64,000 bases of DNA from Pseudodesulfovibrio sediminis. GTDB taxonomy: Bacteria > Desulfobacterota > Desulfovibrionia > Desulfovibrionales > Desulfovibrionaceae. Position numbers and translations under genes: made by a program. The DNA lies in assembly GCF_020886695.1 (NCBI RefSeq), contig NZ_AP024485.1, forward strand, positions 319,001 through 383,000, in the 5' to 3' direction. This document shows positions 18,663 through 28,028 of this stretch, in pieces; position 1 is the first letter of the stretch; the number at the start of each line of letters is the position of its first letter. The notes under the pieces are model-generated. The model had not been told where the DNA came from, did no database searches, and saw only the letters and a list, made by a program, of their open reading frames with translations.

Positions 18663-19583
18663 TTATTCAAAGAGAGGGGTGCTCAAGTACCGTTCGCCGG
18701 TGTCGCAGACAATGAAAACGATCATCTTGCCGGCGTTTTCCGGACGTTTTGCCAATTCAAGGGCGGCAGCGCAATTGGCTCCGGAAGAAATTCCGCACAA
18801 GATGCCTTCTTTCATGATCATTTTTTTGGCTGTTTCCATGGCTTTCTCATTCGCCATTTGAACGACCTCATCAATGACGTCGGTGTTCAGAACACCGGGG
18901 ATGAAGCCCGCGCCAATGCCCTGGATCATGTGAGGGCCGGGAGCGCCACCAGACAAAACCGGTGAGGCTTCAGGCTCTACAGCGACTATTGAAATCTCGG
19001 GATTCTTTTCCTTGAGGACTTCGCCGACACCGGTGATTGAGCCTCCGGTTCCGACGCCCGCCACGAAAATATCAACCTCGCCATCAGTGTCTTCCCAAAT
19101 TTCGCTGGCAGTGGTTTTTCGATGAGCTGCAGGGTTATCTGTATTTTCAAACTGCTGAAGTATATGAGCATTATCTGTTTCTTCAACAATCACTTTAGCT
19201 TTTTCTATGGCTCCTTTCATGCCTTCAGAAGCAGGTGTCAGTACCAGTTTTGCGCCAAACCCCTTGAGGAGTTTGCGTCGTTCGATACTCATGCTTTCGG
19301 GCATTGTCAGGATAAGGCTCAGCCCTTTTACGGCGCAGACAAAGGCGAGACCTATGCCTGTGTTGCCACTGGTCGGTTCAACCAGAACAGTGTCCTGGTT
19401 GATGACGCCGGAGGCAAGGGCGCTTTCGATCATGTTTTTGGCAATACGATCCTTGACTGAACCACAGGGGTTGTTGAATTCCAGCTTGGCAACCAGTGTG
19501 GCGTTCAGTCCTTTGGAAAGCTCATTCAAGCGAACCAGTGGGGTCTTCCCGACGAGTTCTGTCATGTCTTGAGCTATTTTCAT
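18663..19583 (-). CDS. cysK: cysteine synthase (O-acetylserine sulfhydrylase)
   Basis: 306 aa PLP enzyme of the CysK family. PLP lysine in NPCGSVKDRIAKNM, phosphate loop GTGGSITGVG, substrate loop PTSGNTGIGLAF. It combines O-acetylserine with sulfide to give cysteine, which suits a sulfide-producing organism. It is flanked by cysE (11-base gap) and nifS (25-base gap), so cysteine made here can feed the desulfurase directly. Confidence 0.95.
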   Translation of the reverse strand: MKIAQDMTELVGKTPLVRLNELSKGLNATLVAKLEFNNPCGSVKDRIAKNMIESALASGVINQDTVLVEPTSGNTGIGLAFVCAVKGLSLILTMPESMSIERRKLLKGFGAKLVLTPASEGMKGAIEKAKVIVEETDNAHILQQFENTDNPAAHRKTTASEIWEDTDGEVDIFVAGVGTGGSITGVGEVLKEKNPEISIVAVEPEASPVLSGGAPGPHMIQGIGAGFIPGVLNTDVIDEVVQMANEKAMETAKKMIMKEGILCGISSGANCAAALELAKRPENAGKMIVFIVCDTGERYLSTPLFE

Positions 19584-19607
19584 CGGTTTCTCCCCTGTTT
19601 GTTGTGA

Positions 19608-20786
19608 TTATGCGCCCAGGCCATTTTTGTCGGCAGAAAATGGTGACATCTTGCGTAGATTGCTGATGATGGGAGGCAGGTTTTCAAGTACGACATCGAT
19701 TTCGGCTTCCGTGTTGAATCGACTCAAGCTGAACCGTATGGAGCCATGAGCAAAGGTGAACGGTACGTCCATCGCTCTCAGGACATGAGAGGGTTCCAAA
19801 GAGCCAGAGGTGCACGCGGAGCCGGAGCTGGCTGCAATTCCGAACTGATCCATCATCAGCAAGATGGCCTCACCTTCGACATAACCAAAAGAAATATTGG
19901 ATGTATTCGGCAGGCGATTGTCTTTATCGCCGTTGAGGATGGAGTCAGGGACAGCGGCCAACAGGCCCTCTTCAAGCTTGTCTCGCAGGGCGCGGACAAC
20001 GGTGTTTTCGTCTTCCATATTTTGCTGGGCGAGCTGGCATGCCTTGCCCAGGGCGATGATGCCTGTGGTGTTCTCGGTTCCGGCCCGGCGGCTGCGCTCC
20101 TGGTGTCCCCCGATAAGGAATGGCCGAAAGGGCAGTCGTTTACGGACATAAAGCGCGCCTACCCCTTTGGGAGCGTGGAGCTTGTGACCGGAGAGTGAGA
20201 GCATGTCCACGGGGATTTTTTCCAGATCAATGGGTATCTTGCCTACCGCCTGTACTGCATCGGTGTGAAAGATCACATCGTTGTCTTTGGCGATCTGCGC
20301 CATTTCTTCAATGGGATAAATATTGCCTGTCTCATTGTTGGCCCACATGACAGAAACAATCGCCGTGTCCGGGCGGATAGCGGCCTTGTACTCTTCGATA
20401 TCCAGCCTGCCGTGTTCATCGGTGCCAAGATAGGTTACTTCGTAGCCTTCCTTTTTTTCCAGGAACTTGCAGAAGCTCAGGATAGCCGGATGTTCTATTG
20501 CGGTTGTGATGATATGTTTCTTTTCCGGCTGGGCGTTCAGGGCGGATCTGATGGCCGTATTGTCAGATTCAGAGCCGCAGGAGGTAAAGATGATTTCATC
20601 CGGTTGGCAGTTCAGAATGGCGGCAACAGAAGCGCGGGCCTCCTTGATCTTGACGCCGACCTGCCCGCCGAAGCGATGCATGGATGAAGGGTTGCCGTAC
20701 AGTTCAGTGAAGAACGGTTGCATGGCTTCAAAGACTTCAGGATCCACCTGCGTGGTGGCATTATTGTCCAGGTAAATTGTGTCCAT
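19608..20786 (-). CDS. nifS: cysteine desulfurase NifS/IscS
   Basis: 392 aa class V aminotransferase fold. PLP-lysine context SLSGHKLHAPKGVGALYVRK, active-site cysteine loop SSGSACTSGSLEPSHVL, N-terminal YLDNNATTQVDPEV. It releases sulfur from cysteine as a persulfide for NifU. A perfect AGGAGG site precedes the ATG, and its start lies one base after the nifU stop. Confidence 0.95.
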   Translation of the reverse strand: MDTIYLDNNATTQVDPEVFEAMQPFFTELYGNPSSMHRFGGQVGVKIKEARASVAAILNCQPDEIIFTSCGSESDNTAIRSALNAQPEKKHIITTAIEHPAILSFCKFLEKKEGYEVTYLGTDEHGRLDIEEYKAAIRPDTAIVSVMWANNETGNIYPIEEMAQIAKDNDVIFHTDAVQAVGKIPIDLEKIPVDMLSLSGHKLHAPKGVGALYVRKRLPFRPFLIGGHQERSRRAGTENTTGIIALGKACQLAQQNMEDENTVVRALRDKLEEGLLAAVPDSILNGDKDNRLPNTSNISFGYVEGEAILLMMDQFGIAASSGSACTSGSLEPSHVLRAMDVPFTFAHGSIRFSLSRFNTEAEIDVVLENLPPIISNLRKMSPFSADKNGLGA

Positions 20787-20787
20787 G

Positions 20788-21645
20788 CTATGCCTCCTGG
20801 ACCTTCAGGCCGGGATCGACCATTTCTTTCAGTTTGGCCTCGACCAGATTATGCAGGGTGGCCTTGCTTGATGGACAGCCGGAGCACATTCCCTGGAATC
20901 GTACAGAGACGACCTGGCCGTTGACATCCACAAGCTGGATATCGCCCCCGTCTGCCTGCAGGGCAGGGCGTATATGGTCATTGACGACCTCGCCTATGAG
21001 GTGGATACGCTGAATGTTTGTCATGCCCTCGGCAGGAAATGCCGCCTGAGCAGATGGCGTGGTGCAAACAGCTTGTTCGCCGTGAGCCTCACCCAGAAGT
21101 CTTTGCAGATCGTCCAGACACTTGCCGCAACCTCCACCAGCTTTGGTGAAGTTGGTAATATCTTCGACGGTTTGCAGGTCATTTTCCTTGATTGCACGGA
21201 GGATCTCCTCGTCGAACACTCCGAAACATTCGCAGATCAACTCGCCTTCGTGGGAATGTTCGGCTTTGGTACCGGCTTCGCCGCGCATGTTTTTGATCGC
21301 TTGTTCCAGTGCTTCCTGGCCCATGACGGAGCAGTGCATTTTTTCGCGAGGCAGTCCGCCAAGGTAATCGGCAATGTCCTTGTTGGTCAGCTTTTCGGCT
21401 TCATCCACGCTTTTGCCGATGAGCAACTCGGTCAATGCCGAGCTGGATGCGATGGCACTGGCACACCCGAATGTCTGGAAGGTTGCGTCCGTGATGATAT
21501 TGTTGTCATCCACCTTGATATACAAGGTGAGGGCGTCGCCACAGGCGAGCGAACCAACTTCGCCGATGCCGTCCGCGTCTTCCATTTTACCGACATTTCG
21601 GGGGCTTAAGAAATGATCTTTAACTTTGTCCGTATATTCCCACAT
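20788..21645 (-). CDS. nifU: Fe-S cluster scaffold NifU (three-domain)
   Basis: 285 aa with the full NifU layout. IscU-like N-terminal scaffold (about 1-125, with GSLACGDALTL, TFQTFGCASAIA and EKMHCSVMG cysteines), central BFD-like [2Fe-2S] domain (CECFGVFDEEIL...GGGCGKC), and C-terminal NifU/Nfu domain (about 210-285, MCSGCPSSKATL). Assembles Fe-S clusters with NifS. The absence of nitrogenase genes nearby suggests a housekeeping role, as in other anaerobes that use NIF as their general Fe-S system. First gene of the four-gene unit. Confidence 0.95.
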   Translation of the reverse strand: MWEYTDKVKDHFLSPRNVGKMEDADGIGEVGSLACGDALTLYIKVDDNNIITDATFQTFGCASAIASSSALTELLIGKSVDEAEKLTNKDIADYLGGLPREKMHCSVMGQEALEQAIKNMRGEAGTKAEHSHEGELICECFGVFDEEILRAIKENDLQTVEDITNFTKAGGGCGKCLDDLQRLLGEAHGEQAVCTTPSAQAAFPAEGMTNIQRIHLIGEVVNDHIRPALQADGGDIQLVDVNGQVVSVRFQGMCSGCPSSKATLHNLVEAKLKEMVDPGLKVQEA

Positions 21646-21779
21646 AGTATTCTCCAGGTATTGCGAAGAGTCTTCTTGTTACGTTGATACAGGCAGAGAG
21701 TTCTGCAGAATGGATAAAGTAAGTATTCCTGCATAGTCTGTAAAGGTTCCAACTGAGAAAAAGGAGGAAGGTATAGGTT

Positions 21780-22040
21780 TTACAGAGACATGAGGCCGGG
21801 CACCTGTGAGGCTTTTTCATAAACAGCCATGACTTCATGTGAAGAACACATGGTCGATGTCATGGTTACGCTGGTGTATTTTCCGGTCTTTGATTCGCGT
21901 GTCTGGAGTTCTTCCTTGGGAAAAAGGGCGACAAGCAGTTGTAGATTTTCCGTGGGGACAATGAATTTGTAAATGTATGGACACGGCCAGTCATGGCACT
22001 CATCCAGGGTTTGTTTGAACTTCTCGATTTTGTCTGACAT
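21780..22040 (-). CDS. DUF493 (YbeD-like) protein
   Basis: 86 aa. The CPYIYKFIVPTENLQLLVALFP start and the EVMAVYEKASQVPGLMSL end match the DUF493/YbeD ferredoxin-like-fold family of ~90 residues. Members are small ACT-like proteins with a proposed regulatory role; none can be assigned here. A GAGGATATC site precedes the ATG. Monocistronic, divergent from the GGDEF-EAL gene. Confidence 0.8.
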   Translation of the reverse strand: MSDKIEKFKQTLDECHDWPCPYIYKFIVPTENLQLLVALFPKEELQTRESKTGKYTSVTMTSTMCSSHEVMAVYEKASQVPGLMSL

Positions 22041-22245
22041 AAGATATCCTCATCCATTTTTTGTGGCAGGGTCTATATTTTTTTGTGCAAAGATGTCAAA
22101 TTTCAGGTTGCACCATTATGAGTCGGCAGTATAGTAGTGAATCAATCATGTAAATTGAATATTTATAACACCATTTCATCTCCATTTGAGGTATGGTACG
22201 TCCAGCTGGTGGCATTATTGTTGTGAAAGGGTTGTAAGGGGCGAA

Positions 22246-24384
22246 ATGATTGATATAGTTGATGTTCTAATTGTAGATGACGAACGAATCAACCTCAAGT
22301 TGGTTGAAGGCATACTCAAGGGTCATGATATCAATCTCGTTCAGGCTTCTTCGGGCCCCGAGGCTCTGAAAACCTTTGCTGAGCATGATTACGCCGTGGC
22401 CCTACTTGATGTCATGATGCCAGGTATGGATGGGTTCACTCTTGCGGAAGAGTTGCGGAGTTCTGAAGCAACCAAAACAATCCCCATAATTTTCATTACT
22501 GCCATCAGCAAGGAACAGCGTCACGTTTTTCGTGGGTATGAAATTGGCGCTGTGGATTATCTGTTCAAGCCTGTCGAGCCGGAAATACTCAGAAGTAAAG
22601 TCAGTATATTTGCCGAACTCCATCGCAAAAAGCGTTCTCTTGAAAAGGCCAGTCATCGGTTGGAAACCACCGTTGCAGAATTGGAAGCCTCCAAGGCAGC
22701 CTTGGAAGCCTCGGAGCAACGGTATCGCATGGTAGCCGATTATATCTATGATTGGGAAAGCTGGATAGATGGTGATGGAAAGCTGATATATATATCACCG
22801 TCTTGCGAGCGTATAAGTGGATATCCTCCGGCACGTTTTTTAGAAGAACCCAACCTCTTGCAAAAGATTATTTATCGTGACGATTTGCCGGGGTGGGTCA
22901 GTTTCATGGAAGACGATACCGTCAGCGGTGAAGAGAGTTTGGAATTCAGAATATATCATCAGAGTTCAAAAACCCGCTGGGTGAGTCTGGCAAAGCATTG
23001 CATTTCAGACAAACACGGCGCGCCGCTTGGTGTGCGAACCAGTGTGCGCGATATCACCAATCGCAAACGCATGGAAAGGCAACTGGAACACACTGCTCTC
23101 CATGATCTGCTGACAGGGTTGCCCAACCGTGTTCTGTTTCTGGACAGGTTGAGTCAGGCTACCGAGCGCTCAACCAGAGCCAAAGAGTATTATGCTGTTT
23201 TATATATAAATTTGGACAGATTCCAGGCGGTGAATGATCACTATGGTCACAGTGTGGGTGACAAGTTGGTGATCGAAGTAGGCAACGCGCTTAAGCGTAT
23301 AGTGCGACCGACGGATACCGTTGCTCGTTTTGGCGGAGATGAATACGGCGTATTGCTTGAAGGGTTAGCAAAGAAGTCTGATGCCTATAGGCTTGTTGAG
23401 ACGGTTCATGCCATGTTCGGGAAGGCCTTTGTGATTGATGACATTACATTTTCTGTTTCTGCCAGCATAGGATATGAAATCGCCTTGAATGGCGACATGG
23501 ACACCGAGGATATCGTTCACAACGCTCAGGTAGCCATGAACAAGGCCAAAGAGGATGGGAAGAATCGCATTGTAGCTTATGAGCAGAAAATGCGTGAAGG
23601 CATTGTCAATGTTCTAGCGGTTGAGAATGATTTGAAACGGGCCCTCAAGGCCAGGGAGTTTCAGGCTTACTATCAACCAATTGTCAATTTGGCTGATGGA
23701 ACTCTCTATGGTTTTGAGGCTCTGGCCCGGTGGATTCATCCTGAACGCGGCATGGTTAATCCCGGTGAGTTCATTCCCGTGGCCGAAGATACGGGATTGA
23801 TTGTCGAGCTTGGTTCTCAAATTCTGGAACAAGCCTGTACGACCATGAACCAGTGGCGTGAAAAGTATCCGATTGCGAATAATCTGACTGTCGCGGTCAA
23901 TATCTCTGCCAAACAGTTTGCCGAATCCTCTCTTCCCACTGAGGTGGAAGATATCCTGCAACGGTCCGGGTTGCCTTCGGACAATCTAAAATTGGAGATC
24001 ACCGAAACAGTCGTCATGCTCGATGCCATGAAGTCGGTTAATCAGTTGAATTTCCTGAAAAGTCTAGGGGTTATGTTGTCGATTGATGACTTCGGCACCG
24101 GCTATTCTTCCATGAGTTATCTCCAGAAATTTCCTACGGACCAGCTCAAGATCGACTTGAGCTTTGTCCAGCGAATGGAAAAGGCGCCCGAGAATATAGA
24201 AATCATCCGGGCCATCGTGAACATGGCTCATTCTTTGCGTCTACGTGTGGTGGCAGAGGGTATCGAAACCGAGCGCCAAAGGGACTTGCTTTATTCCCTG
24301 CAATGCGATTACGGTCAGGGCTATCTGTATTCAAGGCCGCTTCCGGAAAAAGAAGCCGAAGATTTTGTCAAGAATTCTGACTAG
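22246..24384 (+). CDS. REC-PAS-GGDEF-EAL response regulator (c-di-GMP turnover)
   Basis: 712 aa. Receiver domain at 1-125 with DD near the N-terminus, phosphoacceptor Asp in LLDVMMPGMDG and the conserved Lys in YLFKPVEP. A short coiled coil follows (about 130-160), then a PAS/PAC domain (about 165-285), GGDEF (signature RFGGDEYG, so Tyr in the last position) and EAL (FEALARW, DDFGTGYSSMSYL intact). The phosphodiesterase half appears complete; the cyclase half may be active or may only sense GTP. ATG 22246 with an AAGGGG site is chosen; the frame extends 20 codons upstream without one. No partner kinase is adjacent. Confidence 0.92.
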   Translation: MIDIVDVLIVDDERINLKLVEGILKGHDINLVQASSGPEALKTFAEHDYAVALLDVMMPGMDGFTLAEELRSSEATKTIPIIFITAISKEQRHVFRGYEIGAVDYLFKPVEPEILRSKVSIFAELHRKKRSLEKASHRLETTVAELEASKAALEASEQRYRMVADYIYDWESWIDGDGKLIYISPSCERISGYPPARFLEEPNLLQKIIYRDDLPGWVSFMEDDTVSGEESLEFRIYHQSSKTRWVSLAKHCISDKHGAPLGVRTSVRDITNRKRMERQLEHTALHDLLTGLPNRVLFLDRLSQATERSTRAKEYYAVLYINLDRFQAVNDHYGHSVGDKLVIEVGNALKRIVRPTDTVARFGGDEYGVLLEGLAKKSDAYRLVETVHAMFGKAFVIDDITFSVSASIGYEIALNGDMDTEDIVHNAQVAMNKAKEDGKNRIVAYEQKMREGIVNVLAVENDLKRALKAREFQAYYQPIVNLADGTLYGFEALARWIHPERGMVNPGEFIPVAEDTGLIVELGSQILEQACTTMNQWREKYPIANNLTVAVNISAKQFAESSLPTEVEDILQRSGLPSDNLKLEITETVVMLDAMKSVNQLNFLKSLGVMLSIDDFGTGYSSMSYLQKFPTDQLKIDLSFVQRMEKAPENIEIIRAIVNMAHSLRLRVVAEGIETERQRDLLYSLQCDYGQGYLYSRPLPEKEAEDFVKNSD

Positions 24385-24421
24385 CTAACAATCATACTCA
24401 ATCCCTCTGGAGGGTTTCCTC

Positions 24422-24604
24422 ATGAACCTCAGCCCCCCGCAACTGATCACCTGGATTATCGGTGTCATCATTGGCGTACTTGGCATTCTTATTCAAATTG
24501 ACGTTATGTCCATCCCGGCTCTTGAAGATATCGTCAGGCCGTTTTGGTTGGTCGCCACCGGTTTTATTATTCTCGCTGCATCAAATTTGTTCAGGAATCT
24601 CTAG
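24422..24604 (+). CDS. small two-helix membrane protein
   Basis: 60 aa with two hydrophobic helices (LITWIIGVIIGVLGILIQI and PFWLVATGFIILAASNLF). A GGAGG site lies a few bases before the ATG, and a terminator follows the stop. No family recognised; resembles small inner-membrane proteins of unknown role. Confidence 0.65.
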   Translation: MNLSPPQLITWIIGVIIGVLGILIQIDVMSIPALEDIVRPFWLVATGFIILAASNLFRNL

Positions 24605-24637
24605 ATAGACTGTTTTACAGTACCTTATTTGATTGAA

Positions 24638-24679
24638 AAGGGGGCTTGGCGAGTATCGTCAGCCCCCTTGTTGTTTTTT
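24638..24679 (+). terminator. terminator after the small membrane protein gene
   Basis: Hairpin AAGGGGGCT / AGCCCCCTT with a 14-base loop and a downstream T-rich tract. Confidence 0.8.
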
Positions 24680-24761
24680 CTTGTTGTATGATATCATCTT
24701 TACACTTATTTGTTTATATGTATTAAAATTTGTTTGAAATATGTGTAGAAGGAGATGTGGT

Positions 24762-25178
24762 ATGGATAAGCTGAAAAAATGGCGCCGAGCAGAAATATCA
24801 CGTATACGCGGTGATATGGATAGGCTCTTTGACGATTTGTGTTCAGACTTTGATCTGCCGCTTATGACGTGTCGCATAACCGGAGATCTTGATCTGCAAC
24901 AAAAGGATGACATTCTGGTCGTCAAATTGGAATTGGGGACCATAAACCCTGAAGATGTTCAGGTTTCCGTTCTGGATCGACGACTTATCATTTCTGCAGT
25001 CGTTGTCGACAATGGTTCGGCTCAGAGTAGAATGCACCAGTTCAGAAAGGAAATCAGACTGCCGTGCATTATCCGTACGGATGAAGTTCAGGCCAATTTC
25101 AAGGACGGAGTGTTGGAGGTACATCTGCCTAAGTGCCCGAAACAGTCCGGTCAAAAAGTTGAGATATCCAGGAAGTAA
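24762..25178 (+). CDS. Hsp20/alpha-crystallin small heat-shock protein
   Basis: 138 aa. The alpha-crystallin core runs from about residue 45 to the end: DLDLQQKDDILVVKLELGTI, the LDRRLIISAVV strand, and the DGVLEVHLPK motif typical of Hsp20. ATG 24762 is set by AAGGAG seven bases upstream; the seven codons before it in the frame lack a site. It is 17 bases before the Lon-like protease gene, so holdase chaperone and protease are probably co-expressed under stress. Confidence 0.88.
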   Translation: MDKLKKWRRAEISRIRGDMDRLFDDLCSDFDLPLMTCRITGDLDLQQKDDILVVKLELGTINPEDVQVSVLDRRLIISAVVVDNGSAQSRMHQFRKEIRLPCIIRTDEVQANFKDGVLEVHLPKCPKQSGQKVEISRK

Positions 25179-25195
25179 CCCAACGGAGATACGTT

Positions 25196-27739
25196 ATGGT
25201 CAAGAAGAATTCCTCACTCGAAATTCCCGTGGAATCGCTGAAGTGGTCTCTTCAGCCCAAGCAACTCTCGTTCAAGACCACCGATGACCTGGAACCACAA
25301 TTGGATATTATTGGCCAGAAGCGGGGCGTTGAAGCCTTTCGTTTCGGCATGGGCATGCACAAGCGTGGATACAATATCTTTGTGACCGGAGAGCCTGGTA
25401 CAGGCAGATTGGCAGCGGTCGAGAAGCTTCTTGGTGAAACGGCTGACAAGACAGAGACTCCCAGTGACCTTTGCTATGTAAACAATTTCAAACAGCCTGA
25501 GGCCCCAATAATGCTTCGGTTCAAGCCGGGCGAGGGCAGCCGGTTCAAAAAGGATATACAAGCCTTTCTTGATACCGTGGCGCGTGAAGCTCCACTGCTT
25601 TTTGAAAGTGAAGAGTATATCAATCGAAAAAATCAGATTTCCGAAGCGCATGAAAAGAAGGTCATGAGTTTTTATCAGGCCATTGAAGCCCAGGTAAAGG
25701 ATACCGGCCTGGTCGTGGTTCGCATGCAGATGGGGACCATACAACGCCCTGACGTGGTCCCGTTGGTGGATGGTGAACCCAAGCGTATGATTGAGCTTGA
25801 AGAGCTGGTCGACAAGGGGCGGTTTCCTTCCGAAGAATTTGAGCGCCTGCGCGACAAGCGTTTTGAATTGAAAGAAGAAATTGATCAAATAGTCCAGGAT
25901 CTCAAGGCGCTACAGAAAGATGTCAGCGAAAAATACCATGAGGTTGATCGCCTCATGTTCACGGCATTGGCAGAGGATTTCATCAAGCCGCTTCGAGAGA
26001 CGTACCCTGATGAAAAGGTGTTGAAGTATCTGGATGCGATCCTGAAGAACATGAGCAAGGATCTGGACGCTATCAAGTCCTTGGGAGCACCTCCCCAGCA
26101 AGGACCGATTCCCGGCATGATTATGCCGGGTGGGCCGCCAGCCGAGATTGTTTTTCAGGCATATCAGGTGAATCTGCTTGTGGATAACTCCGACAATGGC
26201 GGGCCGCCGATTATCGTAGAATCCTATCCGACCTATCGCAATCTGTTTGGTTCAATTGAACGGGTCATGGATCGCAATGGCGGCTGGCATACCGATTATA
26301 CCAAAATCAAGGCCGGGTCGTTTATCAAAGCCAATGGCGGATATCTTGTGATCAACCTCATGGACGCCATCATGGAGCCGGGGGTTTGGCAGACGTTGAA
26401 GCGCGGCCTCAAGATTGAACAAATCGAGATCGAAACCTTTGACCCTTACTATTTTATCAGTGCCACCGGTCTGAAGCCGGAACCCATTGACATGGAAGTG
26501 AAAGTGGTCGTGTTGGGCAGTCCGTATCTGTATATGATTCTCAAGAATTACGATGAAGATGTGCCCAAAATATTCAAGGTTCGTGCGGACTTTGAATCAT
26601 GTATGAACCTTGACGATGACTCCGTGTTTCAGGTGGCGAGGTTTATCAAAGCCGAGGTGGACAGTGATAATCTGAAGCCGTTTGATGCCAGCGCTGTAAC
26701 GGCTGTCATGGAAGAAGCGGTCCGTTGGACAGGGCGCCAGGAGAAGATATCCACGGCCTTCCCGGTCATGAGCGATTTGTTGGCCGAAGCAGATTATTTT
26801 GCTTCTCAGGCCAAGTCCAAGGTCGTCAAGGGGGAACATGTCAAGGAAGCCATCAATGCCAAGATCTATCGTTCCAATCAGATTGAAGAACGTATTCAGG
26901 AAATGATTGATCGTGGAAGCCTGTTCGTTGATACGGATGGTGAAGTCGTAGGGCAGGTTAATGGGTTGGCTGTGTACTCCATGGGGGACTATGCTTTTGG
27001 CAAGCCTTCCCGAATCACCGCTGTTACATCCTTGGGAAAGGAAGGCATCATTAATATTGAGCGAGAGGCCGATATGTCCGGGCCTACCCACAACAAGGGG
27101 ATGCTTATTCTGTCCGGCTTTCTGCGCAACCGTTTTGCTCAGAACAAGCCCCTCTCGTTGGCTGCCAGCATCGCGTTTGAGCAGTCCTATGGCGGCATAG
27201 ACGGTGACTCGGCTTCTTCGACGGAGTTGTACGCGTTGTTGTCCAGTCTGTCTGGGAAGCCTTTACGTCAGTATATCGCCGTCACCGGTTCTGTGAACCA
27301 GAACGGTGAGGTGCAGCCCATTGGCGGAGTGAATCAAAAGATCGAAGGATTTTTCCTGGTTTGCAAGCATGCTGGGCTGACCGGAAAGCAGGGCGTCATG
27401 ATTCCAGAAGCCAACATCAAGGACCTGATGCTCCGTGATGAAGTTATCGAGGCGGTCAAGGACGGTTCTTTTACCATCTGGGCAGTCAAGACGATTGATC
27501 AGGGGATTGAGATTCTGACTGGCGTCAAAGCCGGTGTGCGTGGAAAGAATGGATCCTACCCCAAGGGATCAATCAATCAGTTGGTGGATACCAAACTCCA
27601 GCAGCTGGTGGATCAGCTCATGGCCTATGGCAAGGATGAAAAAGACAAGAAGAAGCCCGCTGCCAAGAAGGCTCCGGCCAAGAAAAAGGTGTCTGCTCAG
27701 GTTGGGCCTCTCTCCAAGAAAAAGGGACCGATTCAATAG
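25196..27739 (+). CDS. Lon-related AAA_32 protease
   Basis: 847 aa. An N-terminal AAA_32-type region with IFVTGEPGTGRLAAVEKL in place of a canonical Walker A (Arg where Lys is normal), a long helical insert (about 130-280), and a C-terminal Lon (S16) proteolytic domain. Catalytic Ser lies in GDSASSTEL and Lys in IGGVNQKIEGF. The last ~40 residues are Lys/Ala-rich (KKKPAAKKAPAKKK), possibly nucleic-acid or membrane binding. This is the Lon-like subgroup often encoded beside Hsp20 in this lineage. Whether it hydrolyses ATP is uncertain. Confidence 0.88.
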   Translation: MVKKNSSLEIPVESLKWSLQPKQLSFKTTDDLEPQLDIIGQKRGVEAFRFGMGMHKRGYNIFVTGEPGTGRLAAVEKLLGETADKTETPSDLCYVNNFKQPEAPIMLRFKPGEGSRFKKDIQAFLDTVAREAPLLFESEEYINRKNQISEAHEKKVMSFYQAIEAQVKDTGLVVVRMQMGTIQRPDVVPLVDGEPKRMIELEELVDKGRFPSEEFERLRDKRFELKEEIDQIVQDLKALQKDVSEKYHEVDRLMFTALAEDFIKPLRETYPDEKVLKYLDAILKNMSKDLDAIKSLGAPPQQGPIPGMIMPGGPPAEIVFQAYQVNLLVDNSDNGGPPIIVESYPTYRNLFGSIERVMDRNGGWHTDYTKIKAGSFIKANGGYLVINLMDAIMEPGVWQTLKRGLKIEQIEIETFDPYYFISATGLKPEPIDMEVKVVVLGSPYLYMILKNYDEDVPKIFKVRADFESCMNLDDDSVFQVARFIKAEVDSDNLKPFDASAVTAVMEEAVRWTGRQEKISTAFPVMSDLLAEADYFASQAKSKVVKGEHVKEAINAKIYRSNQIEERIQEMIDRGSLFVDTDGEVVGQVNGLAVYSMGDYAFGKPSRITAVTSLGKEGIINIEREADMSGPTHNKGMLILSGFLRNRFAQNKPLSLAASIAFEQSYGGIDGDSASSTELYALLSSLSGKPLRQYIAVTGSVNQNGEVQPIGGVNQKIEGFFLVCKHAGLTGKQGVMIPEANIKDLMLRDEVIEAVKDGSFTIWAVKTIDQGIEILTGVKAGVRGKNGSYPKGSINQLVDTKLQQLVDQLMAYGKDEKDKKKPAAKKAPAKKKVSAQVGPLSKKKGPIQ

Positions 27740-27756
27740 AGTGTTGTGAGTGAAAA

Positions 27757-27794
27757 ACAAAAGGGTTACGGTTCTGTCCGTAACCCTTTTTTTT
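27757..27794 (+). terminator. terminator of the hsp20-lon operon
   Basis: AAAGGGTTACGG paired with CCGTAACCCTTT around TTCTGT, followed by eight T. Confidence 0.9.
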
Positions 27795-27805
27795 GGAGAT
27801 CAAGT

Positions 27806-27973
27806 ATGAATTTGTTGCGTTTGAACATCTGGAGAAAACTCATCATTGTCGGATATGTCGTTGCCCTTGCAGCCATGTTCGGCCTTGATTGGGGCTACCA
27901 CTTTCATATTGGCCATGCGGTTCGTCTTTTTGTCGGGGCCGCGGCCTTTTGGGTCGTTGTCGACAAGCTGTAA
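27806..27973 (+). CDS. small hydrophobic membrane protein
   Basis: 55 aa with two probable membrane helices (LIIVGYVVALAAMFGLDW and GHAVRLFVGAAAFWVVV). A TTGGAGAT site precedes ATG 27806, directly after the terminator tail of the upstream operon, so it would need its own promoter or read-through. No family recognised. Moderate coding confidence. Confidence 0.5.
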   Translation: MNLLRLNIWRKLIIVGYVVALAAMFGLDWGYHFHIGHAVRLFVGAAAFWVVVDKL

Positions 27974-28028
27974 CTATGAGTGATCAGAGAATGATCGCTC
28001 TATATACAGTCGGTTAACGTCTTGGTTG

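Noticed and set aside
22186-22245. 20-codon upstream extension of the GGDEF-EAL protein
   Set aside because: ATG 22246 has a clear ribosome site and opens directly on the receiver fold.
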